NCBI GenBank assembly: GCA_964389685.1
Contig: CAYMFM010000015.1
Span: forward strand, 1 to 64,000
Length of the DNA: 64,000 bases
Reading direction: 5' to 3'
From: G020353115 sp964389685
GTDB lineage: Bacteria > Bacteroidota > Bacteroidia > Bacteroidales > VadinHA17
Shown: positions 27,122 to 36,116 of the stretch, piece after piece
Position numbering within the stretch: position 1 is the first letter of the stretch
How the letters are laid out: each line of letters starts with the position of its first letter
The notes under the pieces: generated by a model
What the model saw: only the letters and a program-made list of their open reading frames with translations
Told to the model about the DNA's origin: nothing
The model's database searches: none
Position numbers and translations under genes: made by a program

Positions 27122-28291
27122 TCAAAACGCATAGGGATAGGTCATGAAGTGCATTCCTTTAATCACGTTACCCTGGAAATCGAAGAGGGTATTGCAATCC
27201 CATGCAGAGCCCTGTCCCCACTGGGTCTTCAGGTCTGAAGTGATCCATGCAGGTTCCCAGGTAAATATTCCTTTGCCGCCTCCGTCGATTATCTCTTGGG
27301 TAAGTTTTACCAGGTAATTGTATTGACCCTCTTCGGTCGCGGGAAAATCCGGCAGAAGCTTGTCTATGTTGATGATATTATTGTAGTTATCGGCATAACC
27401 GGTAGTCCAGGGATAACCTGTTTCCATGATCATGACCTCTTTTCCGTATTTTTCTTTCAGGAATGAAACATAATTGCTGATGTTCCCGAGATCGACATTT
27501 GACCATATGTAATAATAGGAGAAACCGATGATATCATAATCGGTCAGACCGGCTGCATTCATCCCTTCAAACCACACATCCACATTTTCCGGTTGTGCGA
27601 TATGGATGATGATCTTCGGATCGACTATACTGCTTTCTGCAGCATTCCGTACAGCATCTATTCCGGCGTTTAATAAATAGGCACAGTTGTTTTCATTCCC
27701 GTTCCAACGTTTTCCCAGCGGAAGGACAAATCCCGGATTTATTTCATTCCCGATCTGTATGTATTCGGGCATCAGTCCCTCTGCATCAAGGTTTGAAAGG
27801 GTAGAAAAGGTGTACTCATAGATACTGTCGTGCATGGATTCCAGATCCAATGATTCCCAGGCAGCGGGAGGGACCTGTTTCCCCGGGTCGGCCCAGTTAT
27901 CCGAAAAGTGAAAATCGAGACAAACGGCACAGCCGGCATTTTTTGCCCGTTCAATCCCCAACTTCACATCGAAGTAATCATTATACATTTGTGTTCCATC
28001 AGGTTCATAGATCTCTTTCGTCCAGCTTGGTGTATGGAACAACCGGAAGCGTATGACATTTGCCCCGTTATTTTTAAAGATGATGTATGGATCATTTACT
28101 GTACCTGAATCCAGATATACTCCGCCAAAATCAAGGATCTGGTTGACATAGGAAAGGTCTGCTCCCATACAGAACTGGTCGGGGGTATAACATACTTTGT
28201 TGGTGGGATTGTGGTTATTAGTCCCATCCTCCTTGCAGGAAAAAAGGACTAGTAGCAAGAATACAAGTCCTGAAAACAGATATTTTTTCAT
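27122..28291 (-). CDS. GH53 endo-beta-1,4-galactanase-like lipoprotein
   Basis: The 389-residue protein has a lipoprotein signal (lipobox LFSC, Cys19). The GH53 fold is recognised by FCMGADLSYVNQILD, GANVIRFRLFHTP, CLDFHFSDNWADPG, the acid/base Glu in QIGNEINPG and the nucleophile Glu in MIMETGYPW. Family members cut beta-1,4-galactan side chains of pectin. Its place inside a starch-type operon is unusual: the enzymes around it are alpha-glucan specific. A strong hairpin (28309-28354) separates it from susE, so it may be expressed at a lower level than susCDE. Confidence 0.88.
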   Translation of the reverse strand: MKKYLFSGLVFLLLVLFSCKEDGTNNHNPTNKVCYTPDQFCMGADLSYVNQILDFGGVYLDSGTVNDPYIIFKNNGANVIRFRLFHTPSWTKEIYEPDGTQMYNDYFDVKLGIERAKNAGCAVCLDFHFSDNWADPGKQVPPAAWESLDLESMHDSIYEYTFSTLSNLDAEGLMPEYIQIGNEINPGFVLPLGKRWNGNENNCAYLLNAGIDAVRNAAESSIVDPKIIIHIAQPENVDVWFEGMNAAGLTDYDIIGFSYYYIWSNVDLGNISNYVSFLKEKYGKEVMIMETGYPWTTGYADNYNNIINIDKLLPDFPATEEGQYNYLVKLTQEIIDGGGKGIFTWEPAWITSDLKTQWGQGSAWDCNTLFDFQGNVIKGMHFMTYPYAF

Positions 28292-28308
28292 GTGTTTTCA
28301 TTTGAAAT

Positions 28309-28354
28309 AAAAAGAGGTTATCTCAGAAGCGAACTCCCGGGACAACCTCTTTTT
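28309..28354 (-). terminator. hairpin between susE and the glycosidase genes
   Basis: There is a perfect 11-bp inverted repeat AAAAAGAGGTT / AACCTCTTTTT with a 24-nt loop. On the minus strand it follows the susE stop and reads into a U-rich stem end, as an intrinsic terminator would. Since GH53, SusA-like and GH13 genes continue on the same strand, it may be a partial terminator that sets susCDE above the enzyme genes, or an mRNA stabiliser. Confidence 0.6.
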
Positions 28355-28368
28355 ACCTAACCTAAAAT

Positions 28369-29448
28369 CTAATTCTTTACGATTGTGTATCTGTAAAGCG
28401 GTCCTCTAAGATCGAGTGTAATGGTATAATTACCATTTGTATCAATCGGAATATTCGTTCCACCCTGATCGCAAATACCGTTGGCAGCATTACTTCCATA
28501 GTCCAGAGCCCAGCCATCGTTTGCCCGGAATTTCACATCTCCGGCAACCAGGTCGAGTGTAATGGTCCAAACACCGTCTAAGGCATTATAGGTCATATCG
28601 ACATCGGCTGACCAATCGTAAGGAGGAACACTGCTACCGATCAGACCCCATTCTGTCCGGAGGATCGAATAGGTTTCGGCATTGAGGTCTGCTTTGATCT
28701 GGTGGTATCCCGGGTCTGTGGTAATCATAATGTTGTTACCTCCCCAGTCACCGATCTGAAGAGTACCGGATGTACCAGCTGCATCCGGATCACCGATTGT
28801 ATTCTCAGCTTCCCATGCCGGGACTTTCAACAGCTTGAATCCGCTTGGATTTGCAGTGGTATAGATATATCCTTCATATCTGTCATTTGACTTGACTGAA
28901 TAAATGGATGAAGTTGAATCTGTCTGATCCCAGCCATTGTGATCTCCCGGGACGAAAAGACGGGGATAAACAATGACCACTTCGTACGGAGTTATATCCA
29001 AGGCAAGTGATCCGGAGAAGAGGGTGTCAATATCCGACTTATCAATGGATTTGATAACTGCCATAATACGGGTTTCAATCGAGTTAACGACGCCAAAAGG
29101 ACCGTTGGCAAGAAGGATCTTTTGATTCATGTTTCCAACCGTAACATCCAATTCAAGTTTTGTTGTGCTTCCCAGGTTAATTGGTGCGGCAAAATCATTC
29201 CCTACAAAATCGAATTGCATGGTATAGGTGATAGCGGCCTCGAAACCAAAATCAGCAGCACTCCAGGTAAAGGTTGTCATGGTCTCCGACTCGGTCTCTT
29301 CTGTCAGAACGAAACTTGTTCCACCGGATGGTGCAGTTAATGCAGGAGGATCATAGACTCCAATGACTACTTTTGTTTCATCCTTCTCACAGGAGTGAAA
29401 AGCAAACAGGCCAGCAAGGATAAGGATGATCAGATTTATCTTTTTCAT
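28369..29448 (-). CDS. SusE-like outer-membrane starch-binding lipoprotein
   Basis: The 359-residue lipoprotein (Cys20 after LFAFHS) has an N-terminal SusE Ig-like domain (about residues 35-155) and two starch-binding modules (about 160-262 and 265-357). The binding modules carry the typical FVPGDHNGWD, GFKLLKV, WGLIGSS, VKFRANDGW and LDYGSN phrases. It would sit on the cell surface and hold starch for SusC/SusD. Residues 161-357 are closely similar to a 195-residue segment inside the neighbouring SusD protein. Confidence 0.9.
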   Translation of the reverse strand: MKKINLIILILAGLFAFHSCEKDETKVVIGVYDPPALTAPSGGTSFVLTEETESETMTTFTWSAADFGFEAAITYTMQFDFVGNDFAAPINLGSTTKLELDVTVGNMNQKILLANGPFGVVNSIETRIMAVIKSIDKSDIDTLFSGSLALDITPYEVVIVYPRLFVPGDHNGWDQTDSTSSIYSVKSNDRYEGYIYTTANPSGFKLLKVPAWEAENTIGDPDAAGTSGTLQIGDWGGNNIMITTDPGYHQIKADLNAETYSILRTEWGLIGSSVPPYDWSADVDMTYNALDGVWTITLDLVAGDVKFRANDGWALDYGSNAANGICDQGGTNIPIDTNGNYTITLDLRGPLYRYTIVKN

Positions 29449-29472
29449 ATCTGCTTGTTTTACGTATTATCA

Positions 29473-31686
29473 TTAATAATAGCCATCATTCTGTTCCAGG
29501 TTGAGATTTGCTGCAACATCGGAAGCAGGGATGGGATAGAGATCATAGAAACTCTCAACACTTTGCCCTTCTTTAGATCCACCTTTCCATGCCCAGGTAT
29601 AGGTTGTGTTACTGAACCGGCCAAACCGGACCAGGTCAGTCCTTCTGTGTGCTTCCCACAGGAACTCACGTGCCCTTTCATCCAGGATAAAATCCAGGTC
29701 AAGGTCATCGGCTGTGATGTTCCCGTTGGCATCTCCGTATGCACGTTCTCTCAGCATATTAACATAGGTAAGGGCAGTAGCTGCATCACCGCCTGTTCCA
29801 CCCCTGAGAACTGCCTCAGCATACATCAGGTAAGCATCTGCCAGGCGGAACATTGGGAAATCGGTGTCGGGATGGGTCTGATCCGATCCGGGAGCACCGG
29901 TTGAAGTGATGTTTTTGAATTTGGTAACAGCCCAACCTTCGGTGAACTCAAATACATCGTCAATTTCAAGTGATTGTCCATCGCTATAGAACATGATGCG
30001 GCCATCCGAACTGAACTGTTCGATGGTGTAGGTATAATCCGGTGAACCCAGTTTTATTTTGATCTCGTATTTCCCGGCTTCAGAGATGGCAATATTATTA
30101 TCACTTTCCGTATCAAGAATCCCGTCAGGTTCGGCATCACCGTAATTTATAACCCAGTCATTGTTCGCCCTGAATTTAATACTTCCGGTACCCAGTTCAA
30201 CGATCAGTTCCCATACCCCCTCCACGGCATCATAGGTCATATCCTGGTCTACATCCCAGCTACCTGTTGCATCTCCAATCAGTCCCCAATCGGTTTTTTC
30301 GATGGTATATGTCAATGCAACTGTATCAACGTTCACTTTGTAGTAACCGGCAGCTCCTGCAACAATGTTATTTCCGGGCTTCGTCAGTGTTCCGGTAGTA
30401 CCTGAAGCATCCACATCACCGAATATACTATGATCCCAGTCCGGCGCATTGGAAAATTTGAACTGGGCATCGGCATCCGGGAACCAGAGGTATCCCTCGT
30501 ACTTTCCATCGTCGTTAACGGATGCAACAACTGTTGTGGCATCAGAAGGATCCCAGCCCTGGTAACTGCCAGGGACATAAAGAACAGGATAAGCTTTCCT
30601 GCCGGGCAGGTCACCTTTCTTCTTCAGGGTTTCAAGGTTGATGAATTTTCCGACCAGTTCTTTTGTGACCCTAATGCCAGCCCAACCACCGGAAATTCCG
30701 AAATCTTCAGGATTCATGGAACCTCCAACAGCAGAATTTATAATAAAGGTTGTTCCTCCCCATGTTTTGGTGTGCACTCCATCAAATGCTATCGGAAAGA
30801 TAATTCCATCCGCCGTGTGATTATCGGCAAGGAAAAGATTTTCCCACTCCGTATCCAGTGTGTAGCCTGCATCGATAACCTTTTTCGCATAGGTAATGGT
30901 TTCGGTATACTTGGGTGTACCGATGTAGACCTCGGCATTCAGATAGAGTTTTGCCAGGACCATCCAGGCAGCGGCCTGGTCAGCTCTTGCGTATTCATTT
31001 GTCATGGGAACAGGCAACTCTGTTTCGATAGCCAGCAGTTCCGATTCGACATAGTCAAACAGGTCTGCTCTCATGATCTGTTGCGGGAAGAACGATCCGA
31101 CTTTATCCTCTTCGGTTACAAACGGGACATTTCCGAAAAGATCCAGTGCATGCCCGTAGCTCAGTGCCCGCAAAAATCTTGCTTCTGCTCTGTATTCTGC
31201 GATCTCTTCCTTCTGGGTTGCATTCATTCCCCGTTCATCCAGTTTCGAATCGGCTGATTCCCGGATGAATTCATTGCATAAAGCAATCTGGTAGAATAAC
31301 CGGTAATAGAGGTTCGCAATGAATGGATCGGAGGAGGTCCAGTCCTGTTCATGATAATCCTTTAAGGTCAGGTCATTCCATGCAATAATGCATTCATCAG
31401 TGGGAAGTTCCTGTGCATACCAGTATCCCCTGAGGTACTGTCCGAATCCCTCATCCAGACCACTCAGGTCATTGTTCCCATGTGGTCCGGTCTGACCACT
31501 CAACGATAAGCCGGCATACAATTTCGCCAGCACCATTTTATAGGAATCAAAATCCTCGTATACGGATGCTGATGTAATGACATCTTTATCCAGCGGTACC
31601 GTATCCAGATCTTTGGTACAGGCTGCAATAGCAAGGATGACAGCCAATACCGTGATTGCACGCATTTTTATATATTTCATATTCAT
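29473..31686 (-). CDS. SusD/RagB family nutrient-binding lipoprotein with inserted SusE-type starch-binding modules
   Basis: The 737-residue protein is well above the usual ~500-550 for the family. Lipobox AIAAC gives Cys23. The N-terminal TPR-rich SusD part (residues ~25-360) has YRAEARFLRALSYGHALDLF. The C-terminal part (~560-737) has FRLADAYLMYAEAVLRGG, ILDERAREFLWEAHRRTDL and the closing DLYPIPASDVAANLNLEQN. Between them, residues 363-557 (30016-30600) form two tandem starch-binding modules like those of SusE (VPGSYQGWDPSD, KFSNAPDWD, WGLIGDATG, IKFRANNDW, INYGD). It would serve as the lid of SusC and carry its own extra glucan-binding sites. It lies 18 bp after susC and 24 bp before susE. 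Confidence 0.92.
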   Translation of the reverse strand: MNMKYIKMRAITVLAVILAIAACTKDLDTVPLDKDVITSASVYEDFDSYKMVLAKLYAGLSLSGQTGPHGNNDLSGLDEGFGQYLRGYWYAQELPTDECIIAWNDLTLKDYHEQDWTSSDPFIANLYYRLFYQIALCNEFIRESADSKLDERGMNATQKEEIAEYRAEARFLRALSYGHALDLFGNVPFVTEEDKVGSFFPQQIMRADLFDYVESELLAIETELPVPMTNEYARADQAAAWMVLAKLYLNAEVYIGTPKYTETITYAKKVIDAGYTLDTEWENLFLADNHTADGIIFPIAFDGVHTKTWGGTTFIINSAVGGSMNPEDFGISGGWAGIRVTKELVGKFINLETLKKKGDLPGRKAYPVLYVPGSYQGWDPSDATTVVASVNDDGKYEGYLWFPDADAQFKFSNAPDWDHSIFGDVDASGTTGTLTKPGNNIVAGAAGYYKVNVDTVALTYTIEKTDWGLIGDATGSWDVDQDMTYDAVEGVWELIVELGTGSIKFRANNDWVINYGDAEPDGILDTESDNNIAISEAGKYEIKIKLGSPDYTYTIEQFSSDGRIMFYSDGQSLEIDDVFEFTEGWAVTKFKNITSTGAPGSDQTHPDTDFPMFRLADAYLMYAEAVLRGGTGGDAATALTYVNMLRERAYGDANGNITADDLDLDFILDERAREFLWEAHRRTDLVRFGRFSNTTYTWAWKGGSKEGQSVESFYDLYPIPASDVAANLNLEQNDGYY

Positions 31687-31704
31687 GGCTTCTTATTTTT
31701 TCCG

Positions 31705-34668
31705 TTAATATTCAAGTCTCAAACCAAATAAGAAGGTTCTTGGACGAGGATAGATGTTGTTGTCAACACCACTGCTAACCTCGGGATCCAGACCCTGGTA
31801 TTTAGTAATCACAAAGACATTCTGAACCGATGCATAGATCCGCAATCCAAGCGTTCCACTCAGCAGGTTTTTAAAATTGTACCCCAGTGTCATGTTATCC
31901 ATGCGGAGGAACGAGCCATTCTCCATGTAAAAATCCGTATGGTATCTCGGATTCTGGAATTTCGAATCCAGCAGGCTGGTTGTCGAATTGCTCAGAGATC
32001 CGGCGGAGTTATAGAGCCCGCTATAGGTTCCGTTGCTTGAATACTGGTTGTTGTACACGTAGTTGCCGATGTTTGCTCTTCCATTAAAACTAAAATCGAA
32101 GTTTTTGTACTGGAAAAAGGAGGAGAATCCAAGATAAACATCCGGATCAGCTTTCTTGTAGCGGTACCTGTCGTCTTCTGAAATGATTCCATCCCCGTTC
32201 CGGTCAACATACAGTCCTTCGATCGGATCCCCGCTCTCATCATACACCTGCTGATATACAAAAAATGAATTTTTAGGGTATCCGACAGTATGTATTTGAA
32301 TGGTATTCCCAACACCTCCGGAAATACCACCGGCGGGAACACCAATGTATGTAGGATCTTCATACAGCGTAAGCTTGGTGATCTCATTCTTGTTATAGGT
32401 TGCATTGAACCCGACTTCCCAGTACATATCGGTTCTGGAAATAGCTTTTGCATTGATCGTGAATTCAACACCGGTGTTGTACAGGTCACCCACGTTGGTC
32501 AGGATCTGGTTGGTAAGATTCGTACCGGCTGGAACAGGAATGAAATTAATCAGGTCGTCTGTCACCCGGTAGTAGTAATCCAACGCTCCGGTAAACCTGT
32601 TTTTCAGTAATCCAAAATCGAGTCCGATATTGTAGGTTGTGGTCTCTTCCCATTTCAGGTTGGCATCATACCCTTCGGGCCGCAATGTGGTATAGAATGT
32701 AGATCCGAACTGATACTGTGCATTATCCTCGCTGGCAGTGTATCTTGGCAGGTAAGGATAATCGTTGTTGGATATGTTCTGCTGACCAGTGATACCCCAT
32801 CCAACACGCAATTTAAGGACAGAGAACAGGTCGGGATTGATGAACGACTCGTCACCAATGTCCCATGCCACTGCGACGGATGGAAAAAGTCCCCAGCGGT
32901 TATCCGGAGAAAACCGGGATGAACCATCTTCACGCAAAGTAAAGGTTACCAGGTAACGGTCTTTGAAAACATAATTCACCCTTCCGAAGAAAGAGACCAG
33001 GTAGCTTTCTGTTTTGTAATCAGAATCATCATCGACCACCGTTCCAATCACGTTGGTAGTATAGTTGGTTCCTTCCCGGAAGAAATGCTGCCAGGAATAA
33101 CCGGCGGTAGCATCAATCCGGCTATCAACAGTACCCAGGTCCTTCACATAATTGAAATAAAAATCCAGCAATTCGTTCTTTTTTCCCTGCGTATACTCTG
33201 TTTTTTGTCCACCTCCATAGATATTATCGTATGCCCATGCTGCATTTTTAGGAACATCAACCGTTCCTTCACTGCTTGAGATATCGTATCCCAGGTTCAA
33301 TTTTGCCTTTAGTTCGGGCAGCCAATGAACCTGGTAATCCAGCATAAGGTTTCCAATGCTTCTCAGAACGGTCGATTGGTCATCCCTCATGTTCAGCATG
33401 GCTACAGGGTTTGAGGTCGCAGTAAATATAGGATTCCCAAAAGCATCAACCCAGGTGAAATATCCGCCGTAAGGACTGTCTGGATCTTTTACCGGTTGAG
33501 TCGGATCAAAGTCAGCAGCAGCACCCACAGCACCCTGGTTTGCAAACTGGTTTTTAATACGCATCCCTTTCACATTTACATTAACCTTCAAGTGATCATC
33601 CAGGAAACTCGGATTAAGACTTAGAGCACCGGTATACCGGTCCAGTCCGGATGTCTTCAGAATCCCTTTCTGATCGGTATATCCAATGGATACACGATAG
33701 GGAATGCTCATGGCACTTCCGGTAAAACTCAGGTTGTGGTCTGTTGAAACAGCCGTTTGGTAGATCTCTTTCTGCCAGTCTGTATTTGCCTCACCCAGCA
33801 GATTGGTTGCATTCGGATTGCTGCCAAACTGCTCAAGAATTACTTCACGGAATTGATCGGTAGAAAGCACGTCGTGATAATCCGTGATAACACCAAAGGA
33901 AAAATTTGCATCGTAATTAATTTTAAACGGTAGATCTTTCTTCCCCTTCTTTGTTTCAATGATAATCACACCGTTTGAAGCCCTGGACCCATAAATGGCA
34001 GTTGCCGAAGCATCCTTCAGAATGGTAAAGGTCTGGATATCGTTCGGGTGAATGGTACTTAACGGATTCCTCATACCGGATATGCCATCGTTATCCACAG
34101 GTACACCATCAATGACGATAAGCGGGTCATTGCTGGCTGAGAGGGAAGATCCCCCCCTGATCCGGATGGTTGCTCCGGCTCCGGGTGCACCTCCTGAATT
34201 GGTAATCTGCACACCGGCAATCTTGCCTGCAACCAGTTCCTGAGGGGAGAAAATTGCACCCCGGTTGAAATCATCAGTTGAAATAGCAGTAACGGATCCG
34301 GTAGCATCCTGTTTTCGGGCAGTACCATAACCGATCGTAACCACCTCTTCCAAAGCCTGGATATCCAGAACCATGGAAACATTAATGATGGACTGATTGT
34401 TCACTGCTATTTCCTGAGCGGTATAACCGATAAAGGAGAAAACCAGGGTTGCATCACGACTGACTGTAAGGCTGAAGTTTCCATCCAGGTCAGTAGTTGT
34501 CCCCATGGTTGTTCCCTTTACAACGATATTGACTCCGGGTATTCCTATCCCATCCTCAACATCAGTTACCTTTCCGGAAACCACGATCTCCTGTCCCATG
34601 ACATACATGGGAATAAAACAGACCAGGATCAGAAAAAACAGCTTCCGGATCACACGATTTTGTTTCAT
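31705..34668 (-). CDS. SusC/RagA TonB-linked outer membrane transporter
   Basis: The 987-residue protein has a signal peptide (to about residue 25), a carboxypeptidase-D-like domain (VSGKVTDVEDGIGIPGVNIV), the SusC N-terminal signature with EEVVTIGYGTARKQDATGSV, a plug domain (VIDGVPVDNDGISGMRN, SASNDPLIV), and a long beta-barrel ending RPRTFLFGLRLEY with an aromatic last residue. It imports maltooligosaccharides across the outer membrane with energy from TonB/ExbBD. It is the first gene of the operon susC-susD-susE-GH53-GH13-GH13. Its leader and promoter face the LacI gene. Confidence 0.95.
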   Translation of the reverse strand: MKQNRVIRKLFFLILVCFIPMYVMGQEIVVSGKVTDVEDGIGIPGVNIVVKGTTMGTTTDLDGNFSLTVSRDATLVFSFIGYTAQEIAVNNQSIINVSMVLDIQALEEVVTIGYGTARKQDATGSVTAISTDDFNRGAIFSPQELVAGKIAGVQITNSGGAPGAGATIRIRGGSSLSASNDPLIVIDGVPVDNDGISGMRNPLSTIHPNDIQTFTILKDASATAIYGSRASNGVIIIETKKGKKDLPFKINYDANFSFGVITDYHDVLSTDQFREVILEQFGSNPNATNLLGEANTDWQKEIYQTAVSTDHNLSFTGSAMSIPYRVSIGYTDQKGILKTSGLDRYTGALSLNPSFLDDHLKVNVNVKGMRIKNQFANQGAVGAAADFDPTQPVKDPDSPYGGYFTWVDAFGNPIFTATSNPVAMLNMRDDQSTVLRSIGNLMLDYQVHWLPELKAKLNLGYDISSSEGTVDVPKNAAWAYDNIYGGGQKTEYTQGKKNELLDFYFNYVKDLGTVDSRIDATAGYSWQHFFREGTNYTTNVIGTVVDDDSDYKTESYLVSFFGRVNYVFKDRYLVTFTLREDGSSRFSPDNRWGLFPSVAVAWDIGDESFINPDLFSVLKLRVGWGITGQQNISNNDYPYLPRYTASEDNAQYQFGSTFYTTLRPEGYDANLKWEETTTYNIGLDFGLLKNRFTGALDYYYRVTDDLINFIPVPAGTNLTNQILTNVGDLYNTGVEFTINAKAISRTDMYWEVGFNATYNKNEITKLTLYEDPTYIGVPAGGISGGVGNTIQIHTVGYPKNSFFVYQQVYDESGDPIEGLYVDRNGDGIISEDDRYRYKKADPDVYLGFSSFFQYKNFDFSFNGRANIGNYVYNNQYSSNGTYSGLYNSAGSLSNSTTSLLDSKFQNPRYHTDFYMENGSFLRMDNMTLGYNFKNLLSGTLGLRIYASVQNVFVITKYQGLDPEVSSGVDNNIYPRPRTFLFGLRLEY

Positions 34669-34726
34669 AGATTAAAATTTTAGGTTAATCTAAATTAGGT
34701 TTTGTCTCAAGTGGAAATAACAGATA

Positions 34727-34734
34727 CAAAGATA
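34727..34734 (-). promoter_or_regulatory. -7 promoter box of the susC operon
   Basis: The minus strand reads TATCTTTG, a perfect TAnnTTTG. The start site would be near 34720, giving a leader of about 50 nt before the susC ATG. The LacI-type operator centre lies about 65 bp upstream of the box, a distance that fits activation better than simple promoter blocking. Confidence 0.5.
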
Positions 34735-34787
34735 GTAAAAAACAAAACATAAGCTATTTATTTTCAATAAATTACTGCAATCGTTTC

Positions 34788-34802
34788 CGCAAACGTTTGA
34801 AA
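34788..34802. promoter_or_regulatory. candidate LacI-family operator upstream of susC
   Basis: The site reads CGCAAACGTTTGAAA, with the palindrome CAAACGTTTG at 34790-34799. It is identical over 15 bases to the site at 11120-11134 in front of the transporter/phosphorylase operon. It is close to the LacI-family gene starting at 34996, the likely source of its binding protein. Confidence 0.65.
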
Positions 34803-34995
34803 TCGGATTTTTATCCTTTGCTGCTCTTTGTGACTACATAGTCCGGGATCATTTTACTCATTCATTATTAGGTGAATCCAATCCTGTTTGGAGCGAAATG
34901 GAAGAAACACTCACATTCCGTATTTTTTTATTATCTTTAACTGAATTGCACTGCAATAAGATAGCATCTGATCCATTCAATCCTGGGTTTTTACC

Positions 34996-36009
34996 ATGCA
35001 CAAAGGACAGGTTACTATAAAGGATATTGCCAAAGCCCTCGGAATATCTCCTTCGACGGTTTCCAGAGCACTAAAGGATCATCCGGATATCAGTCCTGCT
35101 ACCAAAAAGGCAGTGAATGAGCTGGCAGAGAAATGGCATTACCAGCCGGATCCTATAGCCCTGAGCCTGAAGAGCAGAAAAAGCAAGATCATCGGGGTTA
35201 TCATCCCGGAAGTAGTCCACTATTTTTTCTCCACAGTTATCAGCGGAATTGGAGATGTAGCCTATAATTCCAACTATCAGGTGATGATCTGTGAGTCGAA
35301 TGAGACGTATGAACGGGAAGTAAAAAATGTACATGCCCTGTTATCAAGCAGGGTGGAGGGAATTTTAGTATCTGTTTCAAAAGAGACCAGAAATTTCGAT
35401 CATTTCAGGGAAATCCAGCAACATGATGTCCCCATTGTTTTCTTCGACAGAATATGTGAAGAGATCATCAGTGATAGGGTGGTCGTTGATGATGAACAGG
35501 GTGCATTCCTTGCCACCGAACATCTGATAAATGTCGGATGCAGGCGCATTATCCATCTGGCTGCATCCGACCATTTGCTGATCGGGAAGGATAGAAAAGC
35601 AGGTTATCTGCGGGCGATGAAAACCTATAACCTGAATCCCGATCCGGATTGGATCATCAAATGCGATACGATGGAGGAGGCAAGGAAAGTGATACCGGGA
35701 TTGCTTGGGGGACTGTCCAAGCCGGATGGTTTTTTTGCGGTTAATGATCTTACTGCAGCCGAAGCCATGAAGATTGTTAAGGAATCGGGCTGCAGAGTAC
35801 CCCAGGATATTGCCATCGTCGGATTTACCAATGGACAGATCGCTAACCTGACTGATCCTCCCCTGAGTGCAGTGGAACAGCATGGATATGAGATGGGGAA
35901 GGAAGCGGTTCGGCTGATGATTGACCGTTTAGAGAAAACAGATAACTATCCCCCCATTACACGAGTTATTAATACCCGGTTGATCATTAAGAACTCCTCC
36001 CTTCACTGA
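34996..36009 (+). CDS. LacI/GalR-family transcriptional regulator of the starch locus
   Basis: The 337-residue protein has an N-terminal LacI helix-turn-helix (VTIKDIAKALGISPSTVSRA, with the hinge helix region PDPIALSLKSRKSKI) and a periplasmic-binding-protein-like sensor domain (IIGVIIPEVVHYFFSTVISG to the end). It is divergent from susC and would bind the two CAAACGTTTG palindromes in this window. The inducer is probably maltose or a maltodextrin product, inferred from context only. A related role is played by MalR-type regulators in Flavobacteriia, whereas Bacteroides itself uses SusR. Confidence 0.9.
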   Translation: MHKGQVTIKDIAKALGISPSTVSRALKDHPDISPATKKAVNELAEKWHYQPDPIALSLKSRKSKIIGVIIPEVVHYFFSTVISGIGDVAYNSNYQVMICESNETYEREVKNVHALLSSRVEGILVSVSKETRNFDHFREIQQHDVPIVFFDRICEEIISDRVVVDDEQGAFLATEHLINVGCRRIIHLAASDHLLIGKDRKAGYLRAMKTYNLNPDPDWIIKCDTMEEARKVIPGLLGGLSKPDGFFAVNDLTAAEAMKIVKESGCRVPQDIAIVGFTNGQIANLTDPPLSAVEQHGYEMGKEAVRLMIDRLEKTDNYPPITRVINTRLIIKNSSLH

Positions 36010-36077
36010 CCATCATTCGAATCATAATTTAGAACCTGTTTTTTACCATTTCGGTTGGGAGGATGATCCATCCTTAC

Positions 36078-36085
36078 TACTTTTG
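36078..36085 (+). promoter_or_regulatory. -7 promoter box of the cupin gene
   Basis: TACTTTTG matches TAnnTTTG. It lies 31 bp before the ATG at 36117, giving a leader of about 25 nt. Confidence 0.45.
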
Positions 36086-36116
36086 AAGCAATTGAAAAGG
36101 ACAAAACAATCGAGAA

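Larger units (their letters stand above)
34669..34995. promoter_or_regulatory. divergent susC / LacI control region
   Basis: This 327-bp region without a gene holds a -7 box for susC (34727-34734), a LacI-type operator (34788-34802), and a -7-like TATCTTTA near 34931 for the LacI gene. Directly upstream of the operator, ATCGTTTCC may form an additional half-site. The rest is AT-rich with no further structure seen. Confidence 0.55.

Noticed and set aside
30430..31257. 275-codon plus-strand frame, the longest antisense frame, inside susD
   Set aside because: It is opposite the conserved SusD domains; Cys/Ile/Phe-rich composition typical of antisense frames.
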